From Neolewinella persica DSM 23188 (lineage in GTDB: Bacteria; Bacteroidota; Bacteroidia; Chitinophagales; Saprospiraceae): 64,000 bases of DNA. This document shows, in pieces, positions 36,556-44,473 of the stretch (position 1 is its first letter; each line of letters begins with the position of its first letter). Both the position numbers and the translations under genes were made by a program. The notes under the pieces are model-generated. The model saw nothing but the letters and a program-made list of their open reading frames with translations, ran no database searches and was not told the origin of the DNA. The stretch lies in assembly GCF_000373105.1 (NCBI RefSeq), contig NZ_KB890418.1, positions 10,206 through 74,205 on the forward strand, given 5' to 3'.

Positions 36556-39500
36556 TTAGTGGTTATTCCCACCCGCCACAAAATCCAGCAACTCCCCATA
36601 CACCATACTCTGCCGTAAGATCTCCGGGCAACCGACAATGACGAGGTGCTCCCGCGCCCTGGTCATGGCGACGTTCAGCTTCCGATCAACGCCCTCTTCA
36701 CTAATCTGGGAAAGCATCTGGATCTGGCTGTATTCGTTGGTACATAAGGAAATCAGCACGATCCGTTTGGCGCCGCCCTGATAGCGCTCCACCGTGTCTA
36801 CCTGGAAGTTTTCTGCAGGCAACCCCGCTTGCTGTAATTGCCTGCGGATATGGGCAATCTGTGCGCGGTAAGGGGTGATGATGCCGATGTCTCCGGGTTG
36901 AATCGGCCGGTCTGTGGGGGCATAAAGGCGGGTGTATGCCTCAATCAACCGGATCATTAATGCTGCTTCGTGGCCGTTGACTTTAGGGTCTGCAGTAGAC
37001 CTGTCGGGCTGGGTCGGCAGGAACACCAGCCGGTGGTTACTCAATGTTTTTTCCAGGGGCGCGGCCGCAGGTGCCAGGGAAAGTTTTTGGAGCTGGGTTT
37101 CCCGGTGAGCAATGCCCTCCGGCAAAATGCTGAGCTGCTGGTTATAAAAATGTAGCGCCGGGAAGGCCATGATGTCTTCATGCATTCTTCCCTGGTGACT
37201 GAGTTGATCGAATGCCCATGACCACTCCTTACGCTGGGCCGTCAGATAGAGCCGTTCAAATAAGCTGGTGGCCAGGTTTTTTAGCCCGATCTCCCGTAGC
37301 TTTTCATCGTGTACTTTTGTGTCCTGTGGCCGCTGCTGGACCACCGCGGGTAATTGCCGGTGATCTCCGATCAGTAACGCACGCGGAGCCCGGGGCAACA
37401 GCCCCGCCAGTAATGGTTCCAGTATCTGGCTCGCTTCATCCACAATGATCCGGTCAAAGCTTTTCAGCGCAAACAGCTCCGCTTTGCCGCCAACACTGGC
37501 AACGGTACTTACAATTACCCTGGTCTCCTGAATCAAGGCCTTTAACTCCACTCGTTTACTGATCCTGGTACTTTGTACCTGAAGTAGCCGTTCTTCGAAG
37601 CGGGGCGCTACCCCGTAGCGGCTACCAATCCGAAGGTAATTACGGAAAGGCTCGCCGTCCGGTCCGATGATACGCTCAATGCTTTCGCAAATTTCATCTA
37701 CGGCGCGATTGGTGTAAGCGACAAGTAACAGACTTTCTGAAGTATTGTCGAGAAGGTGCCGCACCAGGTGGTGAAGCATCTGGCTGGTTTTACCAGTCCC
37801 CGGAGGCCCCCACAGCAGGAAATAATCGGGTGCCGTGATGATGCGTTGCAGGATGCGGTTTTGTTCGTCGGTCAGGGTCGCGGCGATGGTCTCCTGATGG
37901 GCTGTTGCCTGCCCCGGAGGCTGGAAGCCCAACCACTTTTGCCGGAATTCACTGGACGCAGACGCCCAGGTCAGCATACCCTGGTAATGGTTCCGGAAGC
38001 TACTGTCCAGGACATCTTTTTCTATGCTCCAAAACTTACCCCGCTGAAAGGCGGTGTCGTTCAGCTGTTGGCTCCTCAATCTCAGCTGCACTTCCTGCTG
38101 ATCAACTTTGGTAATGGTCGACTTCAATACCTGCGAGGCCAGCACATCCTTAGGCCCTGCCGCCGCCTCTGGCGTCGCGTACAGGGCGATGATGTCTCCC
38201 TGGCGGAATTTCACCAGCCGGTCGTCTTGATCTGGTCGTTGCAGCGTCAGGATAGCGGTTTTCTCGTCGTAGCCGGCGTAGGTCAGACCGTCGAGTAGCT
38301 CGAAGCGTTCGATCTTCGCTTCCCGGTCGTCGAGCCAAAGGCTCGCCAACCCGTTAATCCCTTCCAGGCGTTGTTCTCCGGTTTTGGCGAGGCGCTGTTC
38401 TCTGGCGGTAAACCCGAGGTAGGCACCAAAGTAGCGGCGTTCAATGTCGTTAAGGTCACCGTAGTGGGTAAGGACCGCATCGTGGTCCCGCTTGGCGAAC
38501 CTGCTCAGGTCCGGAAGACGAGTGGGCTGCAGGCGGTTGAGGAGTTTTGTCGTCTGAGCAGCAAGGTCAGTATCGGGGCTGGCTCCCAGCTGGCCGATCA
38601 ACAATTCTACGCCCATCAACTGATTGCGGGCGGCAATGGCTTCGAGCTTTTGCAGGTACTCTGGCGGCGCATACTTCAGACCGCTTTCGTAGTCGGCACT
38701 GTAAAGGATATAACTGCGGACATTGGCCCCTTCGCCTAATGCCTGGTTGATCATCAGATCATATAGCAGCGTCTGGATATAATTCGTCTGGTTGATACCA
38801 TGACGATTTTGCTTCCAATACTTGCTTGTTTTTTGTTCCACAATGGTGGTGGGGTCGTCCCTGTCTTTTCCAGCCTGTAAGAGGTCAAGGCGGCCCTGGA
38901 CGCCGTAAGTCGGACTTAGAAAGCTTGGTTCCAGCAAAATGGCTTCCCGGTCTACATCGATGCCTTCTAATTCCTGCCGTACAAATTTTTGCAGCGTAAC
39001 GAAGTGTTTGTTTAGTTGGGCAATCAATTCCTTAATCTCCCGGTCGTCAAACAAACATAGTTGGAGCGGTTGGGTCTGGAAAATATTACCAATCAGGGCT
39101 TTGAAACTAACCTCAGGGTTTTCTACCAACCGGTCGAGGAAATAGTTGACTAAATTACCCCGAACCAGTGGCATGGCTACGCGCATCGGGACGAGCTTTT
39201 TCGCAATTGCCGTCCAGGGCTGGTAGTGGTGCGTTCCGCTGAAAGATTCAGCTACTGCAGTGACGTCGATCAGATAGTCTGGGTCAACCACCATCTGCGC
39301 CGGGTGCAAGTGATCGTCGTCGCGTAATTCCGCATTGATCAGGTTGAGCAAGCAGGGTAAACCGCTGACTTGTTTAACAATGGCAATGGCCTGAGCGATA
39401 AAGGGGTTAGCCACTTCTTCCTCCGCATAGGGGATAGCGTAAACGTTTTCCGGGCGTTCCTCTTCACGGACGTACAGTAACTGGTCCTCCTCATCGAATT

Positions 39501-39954
39501 CCACCGCAACAACCCGAAGGGTGGGGAAGCGTTGTCTGACCTCCGTCTTAACGTAGGGGATGGGGTAGGGCAGCGTAAGGTAATCGACCCAGGGGGCGGG
39601 TACCGCCCCGCCAAACAAGGCACGGGTCAACTCTGTGGCCACCCGGTAACCGGTCACGAGGTGGTCGGCTAATTCCGGCTCCGATAACTTCGCCGGACGC
39701 CGCTGCCGGAACCGCCGCTCCTGAAAGATATGGACGTTGGGAATCCCGTATTTATGCGCAGCATAGCTAATTCGGGCAAAGCTGGTGCTGAAGTGCAGCT
39801 TATCCTTTTCCGTCGCCCGTTCAAAAATCTCCAGAACAAGTCGTCGCAACGCCAGAGCCCGCTCGGTATCCGCATACACTTCGTTGGCCGCGATCTTATC
39901 TAGCTGGCGGTAGAAGTACTTACGAAAGGCATCGTGGCGCTGGGTCTCGGTCAT
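36556..39954 (-). CDS. Dna2-like SF1 helicase with PD-(D/E)XK nuclease domain
   Basis: 1132 residues from MTETQRHDAFRKYF. The N-terminal half contains a RecB/Cas4-like nuclease signature: GRLDLL at about 353, then IVEQKTSKYW (E-x-K) and a following glutamine/tyrosine helix (NQTNYIQTLLYDLM). I see no four-cysteine iron-sulphur cluster. The C-terminal half is an SF1 helicase: Walker A GPPGTGKTS (about 714), RIIVDEASQI, GDHRQLPAVV, VDTVERYQGGAKRI and LNVAMTRAREHLVIVG. This is the Dna2/Upf1-type layout used in DNA end or flap processing. Residues about 954-970 (KLSLAPAAAPLEKT) come from a dispersed-element copy. Promoter box four bases upstream of the ATG. Confidence 0.85.
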   Translation of the reverse strand: MTETQRHDAFRKYFYRQLDKIAANEVYADTERALALRRLVLEIFERATEKDKLHFSTSFARISYAAHKYGIPNVHIFQERRFRQRRPAKLSEPELADHLVTGYRVATELTRALFGGAVPAPWVDYLTLPYPIPYVKTEVRQRFPTLRVVAVEFDEEDQLLYVREEERPENVYAIPYAEEEVANPFIAQAIAIVKQVSGLPCLLNLINAELRDDDHLHPAQMVVDPDYLIDVTAVAESFSGTHHYQPWTAIAKKLVPMRVAMPLVRGNLVNYFLDRLVENPEVSFKALIGNIFQTQPLQLCLFDDREIKELIAQLNKHFVTLQKFVRQELEGIDVDREAILLEPSFLSPTYGVQGRLDLLQAGKDRDDPTTIVEQKTSKYWKQNRHGINQTNYIQTLLYDLMINQALGEGANVRSYILYSADYESGLKYAPPEYLQKLEAIAARNQLMGVELLIGQLGASPDTDLAAQTTKLLNRLQPTRLPDLSRFAKRDHDAVLTHYGDLNDIERRYFGAYLGFTAREQRLAKTGEQRLEGINGLASLWLDDREAKIERFELLDGLTYAGYDEKTAILTLQRPDQDDRLVKFRQGDIIALYATPEAAAGPKDVLASQVLKSTITKVDQQEVQLRLRSQQLNDTAFQRGKFWSIEKDVLDSSFRNHYQGMLTWASASSEFRQKWLGFQPPGQATAHQETIAATLTDEQNRILQRIITAPDYFLLWGPPGTGKTSQMLHHLVRHLLDNTSESLLLVAYTNRAVDEICESIERIIGPDGEPFRNYLRIGSRYGVAPRFEERLLQVQSTRISKRVELKALIQETRVIVSTVASVGGKAELFALKSFDRIIVDEASQILEPLLAGLLPRAPRALLIGDHRQLPAVVQQRPQDTKVHDEKLREIGLKNLATSLFERLYLTAQRKEWSWAFDQLSHQGRMHEDIMAFPALHFYNQQLSILPEGIAHRETQLQKLSLAPAAAPLEKTLSNHRLVFLPTQPDRSTADPKVNGHEAALMIRLIEAYTRLYAPTDRPIQPGDIGIITPYRAQIAHIRRQLQQAGLPAENFQVDTVERYQGGAKRIVLISLCTNEYSQIQMLSQISEEGVDRKLNVAMTRAREHLVIVGCPEILRQSMVYGELLDFVAGGNNH
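37057..37090 (+). repeat. NotI-core dispersed element, copy 11, inside the Dna2-like gene
   Basis: GGGCGCGGCCGCAGGTGCC, 18 of 19 to the core, followed by AGGGAAAGTTTTTGGAGC, which matches the right flank of intergenic copies. Opposite to the gene's direction; read on the coding strand as APAAAP within a non-conserved linker. Confidence 0.82.
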
Positions 39955-39959
39955 TGGTG

Positions 39960-39967
39960 CGAAGGTA
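39960..39967 (-). promoter_or_regulatory. -7 promoter box of the Dna2-like helicase gene
   Basis: TACCTTCG on the minus strand, five bases before the ATG; suggests a leaderless or very short leader. No clear -33. Confidence 0.45.
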
Positions 39968-40002
39968 ATTGGTCTGTCGGGATTTTGGACTATTGGACTT
40001 TT

Positions 40003-40020
40003 GGCACCTGCGGCCCCGCC
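40003..40020 (-). repeat. NotI-core dispersed element, copy 12
   Basis: GGCACCTGCGGCCCCGCC then TCCCCTTATTA, reverse orientation, in the 209-bp region between the divergent helicase and rfbD genes. The remaining space is ATAGACCAAT-type short repeat (about 40082-40150). Confidence 0.75.
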
Positions 40021-40149
40021 TCCCCTTATTAACGACCGGATCACCATTGTCTACCACTAAACAGCATTGTAATTGAGGTTCATCACCCAATAGTCGAATT
40101 GTTTCAATAGACCAATAGCTCGATAGACCAATAATCCCAACAGACCAAT

Positions 40150-40157
40150 TACCTTTG
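40150..40157 (+). promoter_or_regulatory. -7 promoter box of rfbD
   Basis: TACCTTTG ending six bases before the ATG at 40164. The expected start site is at the ATG itself, so the message may be leaderless. Confidence 0.5.
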
Positions 40158-40163
40158 CCGCCA

Positions 40164-41009
40164 ATGAAAAGAATCATGATCTGTGGAGCCGGTGGTCAGC
40201 TTGGGCAAAAGCTTATCGGCGCGGCCCGCCAGCTTGAAGGTGTGCGTATTTTTGCCTACAATCGTTCCTCCCTCGACTTAACCAAACCTGCTGACTTGCG
40301 CGCAGCCTTTGCTGAAGCAAAGCCCGACATCTGTTTCAACGCTGCGGCCTACACCGCGGTGGACCGGGCTGAAAGTGAGCCAGACAAATGCCGCGCCGTC
40401 AACGTAGAGGGAGCTGCCCGCCTGGCCGGAGCCTGCTTTGAAGCCAGTGTCGGCTTCGTTCACTTCAGTACCGATTATGTATACGACGGCGGCTACAACC
40501 GACCCCTCCGTGAAGATGACCGGACCCTTGGGACCAGCGTCTACGCCCGGACCAAACTGGAAGGGGAAAATGCAGTGATGAAAAATCATCCCGACGCTTA
40601 CATCATCCGAACCAGTTGGGTGTATGCTGAATACGGGGAGAATTTTGTTCGCACCATGCTGCGTCTGGGAGCAGAACGGGATCAGCTCAGCATCGTCGCT
40701 GATCAGATCGGTAGTCCAACCTATGCCGCCGACCTCGCTGCGGCCACCCTGAAACTGGCTGCAAGCAACGCCCCCAGTGGTATTTACAATTTTTCCAACA
40801 GCGGCGCCTGCTCCTGGTACGATTTTGCCCACGCTATTTTTGAGATCTCCGGGACCGATTGCCTCTTGAAGCCGATATGTACGGAGCAGTATCCTACGCC
40901 GGCTAAACGGCCGAACTATAGCATTCTGGATACCCGGAAGATTTCGGAAGTGACGAGTGTTCCACGCCACTGGCGCGATGCGCTGGTGGAGTGTTTGGGG
41001 AAGGTTTAA
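40164..41009 (+). CDS. rfbD: dTDP-4-dehydrorhamnose reductase
   Basis: 281 residues from the ATG of MKRIMICGAGGQLG; a TTG three codons earlier lies inside the promoter box and is not used. Extended SDR with the NAD(P) motif GAGGQLG, FNAAAYTAVDRAESEPDKC, STDYVYDG, catalytic YARTKLEGE (Y-x-x-x-K) and a C-terminal RPNYSILDTRKI. Last step of dTDP-L-rhamnose synthesis for surface polysaccharide. The usual rmlA, B and C partners are not adjacent. Confidence 0.93.
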   Translation: MKRIMICGAGGQLGQKLIGAARQLEGVRIFAYNRSSLDLTKPADLRAAFAEAKPDICFNAAAYTAVDRAESEPDKCRAVNVEGAARLAGACFEASVGFVHFSTDYVYDGGYNRPLREDDRTLGTSVYARTKLEGENAVMKNHPDAYIIRTSWVYAEYGENFVRTMLRLGAERDQLSIVADQIGSPTYAADLAAATLKLAASNAPSGIYNFSNSGACSWYDFAHAIFEISGTDCLLKPICTEQYPTPAKRPNYSILDTRKISEVTSVPRHWRDALVECLGKV

Positions 41010-41033
41010 GAACTAGAATCTAGCTCCTGGTTT

Positions 41034-42122
41034 CTAGTCCCCTAGCTTCTGACTCCTGGCCCGTAACGCCATATCCGCCAAAACCAACGCTACCATATTG
41101 TCCACAATAGGTACCGCTCGGGGCAACACGCACGGATCATGCCGGCCTTTGCCGGTCACCGTCACGGGGTCTCCAGCTTCATTAACGCTGGTTTGATCCT
41201 GGATGATGGTAGCCACGGGTTTGAAGGCGGCGCGGAAGTAAATGTCTTCACCGTTGGAGATGCCTCCCTGAACGCCACCACTACGGTTAGTTCGCGTTCT
41301 TACGGTGCCAGCATCGTCGGTATAAAATTCGTCGTTGTGCGCGCTGCCGCGCATCGTGACACCGGCGAAGCCGGAGCCGTATTCGAAGCCTTTGCAGGCA
41401 TTGATACTGAGGATGGCCTTGCCAAGTTCGGCGTGTAGTTTATCAAATACGGGTTCTCCCCAGCCGGCAGGGACGCCCTGTACTACACAGGTGACCACAC
41501 CACCGATGGTATCACCGGCTTTACGGACGGCGAGGATCTCCGTTTCCATTGCTGCGGCCTTCTCGGGGTCCGGACAGCGAACATCATTGCTTTCCGTCAG
41601 GCTCAGGTCGAGGTCCTGGTAAGGCTTGTCAACGACAATGTTGCCGACCTGGGAGACGTAGCTATTGATGGTGATGCCATAATGGCGAAGCAATAATTGC
41701 GCCACAGCTCCGGCGGCTACCCGGGCGGCGGTTTCCCGTGCACTGGAGCGACCTCCACCGCGATAATCGCGAATACCGTACTTGGCGGAGAAAGTGTAAT
41801 CGGCATGACTGGGCCGGAACTTGTCGAAAATATGACCGTAGTCCTTACTCCGTTGGTCCTGGTTAAAAATTATCATCCCGATGGGTGTACCCGTGGTTTT
41901 ACCTTCGAATACGCCGGAAAGCACCTGCACGCCGTCGTTTTCTTTACGTTGGGTCACGATGCGACTCTGGCCGGGCTTACGACGGGCCAACTCGGCCTGG
42001 ATGAATGCTTCATCGAAGTCCAGCCCGGCGGGGCACCCGTCGATGGTGACACCGAGACCGACGCCGTGGCTTTCGCCGAAAGTAGTGATGCGGAAAAGGG
42101 AACCGTAGGAGCTGCCAGCCAT
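41034..42122 (-). CDS. aroC: Chorismate synthase
   Basis: 362 residues. Converts EPSP to chorismate with reduced FMN, final shikimate step and precursor of the trp genes elsewhere in the window. Signatures: [78 protein letters not shown] and [20 protein letters not shown]. Length is normal. Convergent with rfbD with only 24 bp between stops. Confidence 0.95.
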   Translation of the reverse strand: MAGSSYGSLFRITTFGESHGVGLGVTIDGCPAGLDFDEAFIQAELARRKPGQSRIVTQRKENDGVQVLSGVFEGKTTGTPIGMIIFNQDQRSKDYGHIFDKFRPSHADYTFSAKYGIRDYRGGGRSSARETAARVAAGAVAQLLLRHYGITINSYVSQVGNIVVDKPYQDLDLSLTESNDVRCPDPEKAAAMETEILAVRKAGDTIGGVVTCVVQGVPAGWGEPVFDKLHAELGKAILSINACKGFEYGSGFAGVTMRGSAHNDEFYTDDAGTVRTRTNRSGGVQGGISNGEDIYFRAAFKPVATIIQDQTSVNEAGDPVTVTGKGRHDPCVLPRAVPIVDNMVALVLADMALRARSQKLGD

Positions 42123-42183
42123 AGGGAATTGGGGAATAAGCGAATGAGGGAATAATAGAATGGGAAAATAAGCTTCGCCGGGA

Positions 42184-42191
42184 CAAAGGTA
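42184..42191 (-). promoter_or_regulatory. -7 promoter box of aroC
   Basis: TACCTTTG on the minus strand, 62 bases before the ATG. The leader between contains GGGAATAA/GAATGAGG-type short repeats (42123-42175). Confidence 0.5.
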
Positions 42192-42458
42192 CTTAGGCGA
42201 ATGTTTTGATGGGGGCTTTTTGACCGGCGAAGTCCAACTGCTAATCGGATAGTTTTCTGCGGTTGATTTTTGGTCCTGTTATTTATTTAGCAGATGGCGG
42301 GGCCGCAGGTGCAAGCCCCCCTATCCGTGCCTGCCGGCCCGGTCCCCAAAGGGGAAGGGGATAAAGAAGCAAGGTGATTAGCATCTCTTGCGGTAGCCGG
42401 TACGAGCGCAGCCCTTCGTATTTATTAGTCAGGTAGGTGAAATCTATCCTAAACGTTA
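42192..42458. other. Non-coding remainder of the aroC-GNAT gap
   Basis: Holds copy 13 of the dispersed element at 42296-42313, AT-rich sequence and no supported gene. The whole gap (42123-42458) is 336 bp. Confidence 0.6.
42296..42313 (+). repeat. NotI-core dispersed element, copy 13
   Basis: GGCGGGGCCGCAGGTGCA, one substitution from the core, then AGCCCCCC; preceded by TTATTTAGCAGAT. Confidence 0.78.
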
Positions 42459-42938
42459 TCACCCCCTAAGTCCCAACTCCATAATCTCGTCCGAAGCTTG
42501 AAATCCAAGCCTTTGGTAGAACGTCCGGCTTTTTTCGCTTGGCCACACGATGACCACTTCAAGATCTTCTGAGGCTGACCAATCTTTTATTCCTTGCAGC
42601 AATTGCGAACCAATACCCTGGTTGCGATATTCCGGGATGGTATAAACGTTGGTCAGGTAACCAAAGGTGTCCTCTGGCCTATTGGGGCGGGGGATCATGC
42701 TGACCAATTTTAGACTTGCATTAGCTACCGGCTTTCCACTTTCTTCCATTAACCAATGTTGCCAGGAACCGGATGCCAGGCTGCTTTCGAAAAAGAGGGT
42801 GCAATTTTTCAAGAATTCCACCTTAGTTACTATTGGCGGGCTGTTTTCTTCTTCCCGCTGAAAATCCCATCTCAAAGAAGCAAGTATTGGGGCATCTAGC
42901 TTCGTTGCCATCCGGATAACAAGGCTGGAAGGGTTCAT
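42459..42938 (-). CDS. GNAT-family N-acetyltransferase
   Basis: 159 residues. The acetyl-CoA-binding loop is seen in TIPEYRNQGIGSQLLQGIKD (R/Q-x-x-G-x-G/A), preceded by the strand FGYLTNVYT and followed by LEVVIVWPSEKSRTFYQRLG, the C-terminal GNAT strand-helix. The substrate is not predictable. The start overlaps the stop of the upstream small gene by 4 bp (ATGA), so the two are translationally coupled. Confidence 0.85.
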   Translation of the reverse strand: MNPSSLVIRMATKLDAPILASLRWDFQREEENSPPIVTKVEFLKNCTLFFESSLASGSWQHWLMEESGKPVANASLKLVSMIPRPNRPEDTFGYLTNVYTIPEYRNQGIGSQLLQGIKDWSASEDLEVVIVWPSEKSRTFYQRLGFQASDEIMELGLRG

Positions 42939-43336
42939 ACAAACAAATCATCTTCCGAATAATCCCTCATGGGCTGGGGTTCAGCATGCCGTGAACGGTT
43001 GCTACGTGGTGGTGGTGCATTGAGGTCCAAGCCCGGAGGCGTTGGCATTTGACCACGATTGGTGTGCGTCAGCTTGTCCCGCCAGGTGCCCAGCAAGACT
43101 TTGTCGTCGCGTTTTACACTATACGTTGTTCCGTTTAGCCCAACGCTGATCCTGACACGGAACACATGGTCCTGCCCGGAATAACCCGTAGGAACCCGGA
43201 ACACATGGGTGCTGCCAAAGAACCTGCGTTTTCTGCTCATTTCCATTCCATTCCAATAAATGGTGTCTTTTCCCGTCCACATTCCGTGGTGGATTTCAAG
43301 AAGATCATCTCCAACGGGCAAGCTAACTTTCAACAT
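42935..43336 (-). CDS. Small beta-rich protein of unknown function (paralogue 1)
   Basis: 133 residues, no signal peptide. Sequence is strand-rich with GMWTGKDTIYWNGMEMSRKR and VFRVRISVGLNGTTYSVKRD, then a low-complexity basic/proline tail (PTPPGLDLNAPPPRSNRSRH) and acidic end SEDDLFV. It shares with the next gene the pattern M-W-T-G-x-x-T/V-x-Y-x-N-G, the F/WxxGxHxF segment and the terminal EDDL. Translationally coupled to the GNAT gene. No family recognised. Confidence 0.6.
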   Translation of the reverse strand: MLKVSLPVGDDLLEIHHGMWTGKDTIYWNGMEMSRKRRFFGSTHVFRVPTGYSGQDHVFRVRISVGLNGTTYSVKRDDKVLLGTWRDKLTHTNRGQMPTPPGLDLNAPPPRSNRSRHAEPQPMRDYSEDDLFV

Positions 43337-43389
43337 GGATACTGGTTTTAAGGGAAGACATTACAACATCCCTTTATTCTCCTACTCAT

Positions 43390-43770
43390 TTAAACCAAGT
43401 CTTCTTCCCGGTACAGCGGCGCAGTCACCCGCTCTTTGCGGTGATGGTAGCCGCGATTACCGGGTAAAACGGGTAAGGCATTACTCGCGTGGCGGTAGTT
43501 GGAGCCGCTCTGGTCCAGCAGGCATTCACCGTTTCTGAATACATCAACAGTAACGGCAGACATGGAGTTGAAACTGAATCGGAAATCTACGCGGTAATAA
43601 TCGGTATTGATTCCGTCGTCGGCCAAAACCTGGAACTCATGAATGCCGACAAACCAGTTGAACTGCTTACTGACCCGGATACCGTTAAAGTAAACCGTTT
43701 CGACGCCGGTCCACATACTGTTGTAAGCTTCGATGGTGTTGTTACCGATGGTAAGAGATGCAATTTTCAT
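43390..43770 (-). CDS. Small beta-rich protein of unknown function (paralogue 2)
   Basis: 126 residues. MKIASLTIGNNTIEAYNSMW, TGVETVYFNGIRVSKQFNWF and GIHEFQVLADDGINTDYYRV mirror paralogue 1; the C-terminus again has a basic, disordered tail ending EEDLV. 53 bp upstream of paralogue 1 on the same strand, likely one transcript with GNAT last. The N-terminal domain could be a small beta-sandwich; the conserved acidic tip suggests a binding motif. Function unknown. Confidence 0.6.
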   Translation of the reverse strand: MKIASLTIGNNTIEAYNSMWTGVETVYFNGIRVSKQFNWFVGIHEFQVLADDGINTDYYRVDFRFSFNSMSAVTVDVFRNGECLLDQSGSNYRHASNALPVLPGNRGYHHRKERVTAPLYREEDLV

Positions 43771-44043
43771 GGTTGGCTTTTTTGATTGATGGTACTAAAG
43801 TGGGGTTATTTCTCAGGCGGTAAAAATTCGTTCGATGAATCCAAGCGGAAGCTCGATGAATAATTGGATCTTCCGCATTTATGCTGAAAGAGAAGGAAGC
43901 CTGCCTGGAAAGACGGACTTTCAACGAATAATAAAGGTTGTATCTGATCCGGCGAATCGGTGGTCAGCCTTTCTCTGTAGGAGAGGTGGCACTTCTGGCG
44001 AAACCTCCATAGATTGCTCAACATTGCACCGCAAACCTGCCCC

Positions 44044-44091
44044 TGGACCTGCGGCCCCGCCCAACCATGAAGGATGCAGCTAAGTTGAAAG
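44044..44091 (-). repeat. NotI-core dispersed element, copy 14, with long arm
   Basis: TGGACCTGCGGCCCCGCCC followed by AACCATGAAGGATGCAGCTA, related to the GACGCAGCGAAGCTAAA arm of copies 8 and 10 but with a 5-base gap. Reverse orientation. Confidence 0.75.
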
Positions 44092-44215
44092 TACAACCCC
44101 TGAATCTCCTTATTTTCCTGGTTATGCAAGCCTCCGCCATAAAATCTAAAAATCATTTTCCCGCAACAATCTGTTTCCGGCTTCAAACAACTACATTTAC
44201 CCAACGTGGCAAGCT

Positions 44216-44223
44216 TATATTTG
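44216..44223 (+). promoter_or_regulatory. -7 promoter box of ccmD-gdhA
   Basis: TATATTTG matches TAnnTTTG and precedes the first possible ATG by 13 bases. Confidence 0.5.
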
Positions 44224-44236
44224 CCCCCCTAACCAA

Positions 44237-44473
44237 ATGCCCCGGCAAATAATGGCCCGCCTCTTAGTATTCATTCCTTTACTATTCTGCTTTACCGCAA
44301 GTCTTTGCGCTCAAACCGTTGTCGAACCACCGGCGGATTTTCTGAGAAGCGTTGGTAAAATCTATGTAGTGGTGGCGGTAATCATGGTTGTTTTTCTGGG
44401 GCTTGCTTTTTACCTGTGGCGAATGGATCGCCGCCTATCTGATTTAGAAAACCAAATTGATGATCATGCCTAA
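44237..44473 (+). CDS. ccmD: CcmD-family small membrane protein
   Basis: 78 residues (73 if started at the second ATG, 44252, which opens the signal-like MARLLVFIPLLFCF). An N-terminal hydrophobic segment ending SLCAQ is followed by PADFLRSVGKIYVVVAVIMV, the transmembrane segment with the S-x-G-K-I-Y-V-V-V-x-V core seen in Bacteroidota CcmD-family proteins, then a charged tail RRLSDLENQI. CcmD assists haem delivery in cytochrome c maturation. Here it stands without ccmA/B/C/E and overlaps gdhA, so the assignment rests on sequence only. Confidence 0.7.
   Translation: MPRQIMARLLVFIPLLFCFTASLCAQTVVEPPADFLRSVGKIYVVVAVIMVVFLGLAFYLWRMDRRLSDLENQIDDHA

Larger units (their letters stand above)
43771..44236. 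other. Divergent non-coding region before ccmD
   Basis: 466 bp. Contains copy 14 of the dispersed element with its long arm and the ccmD -7 box. Open frames here overlap on both strands and show no protein features; I see no gene. Confidence 0.6.
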
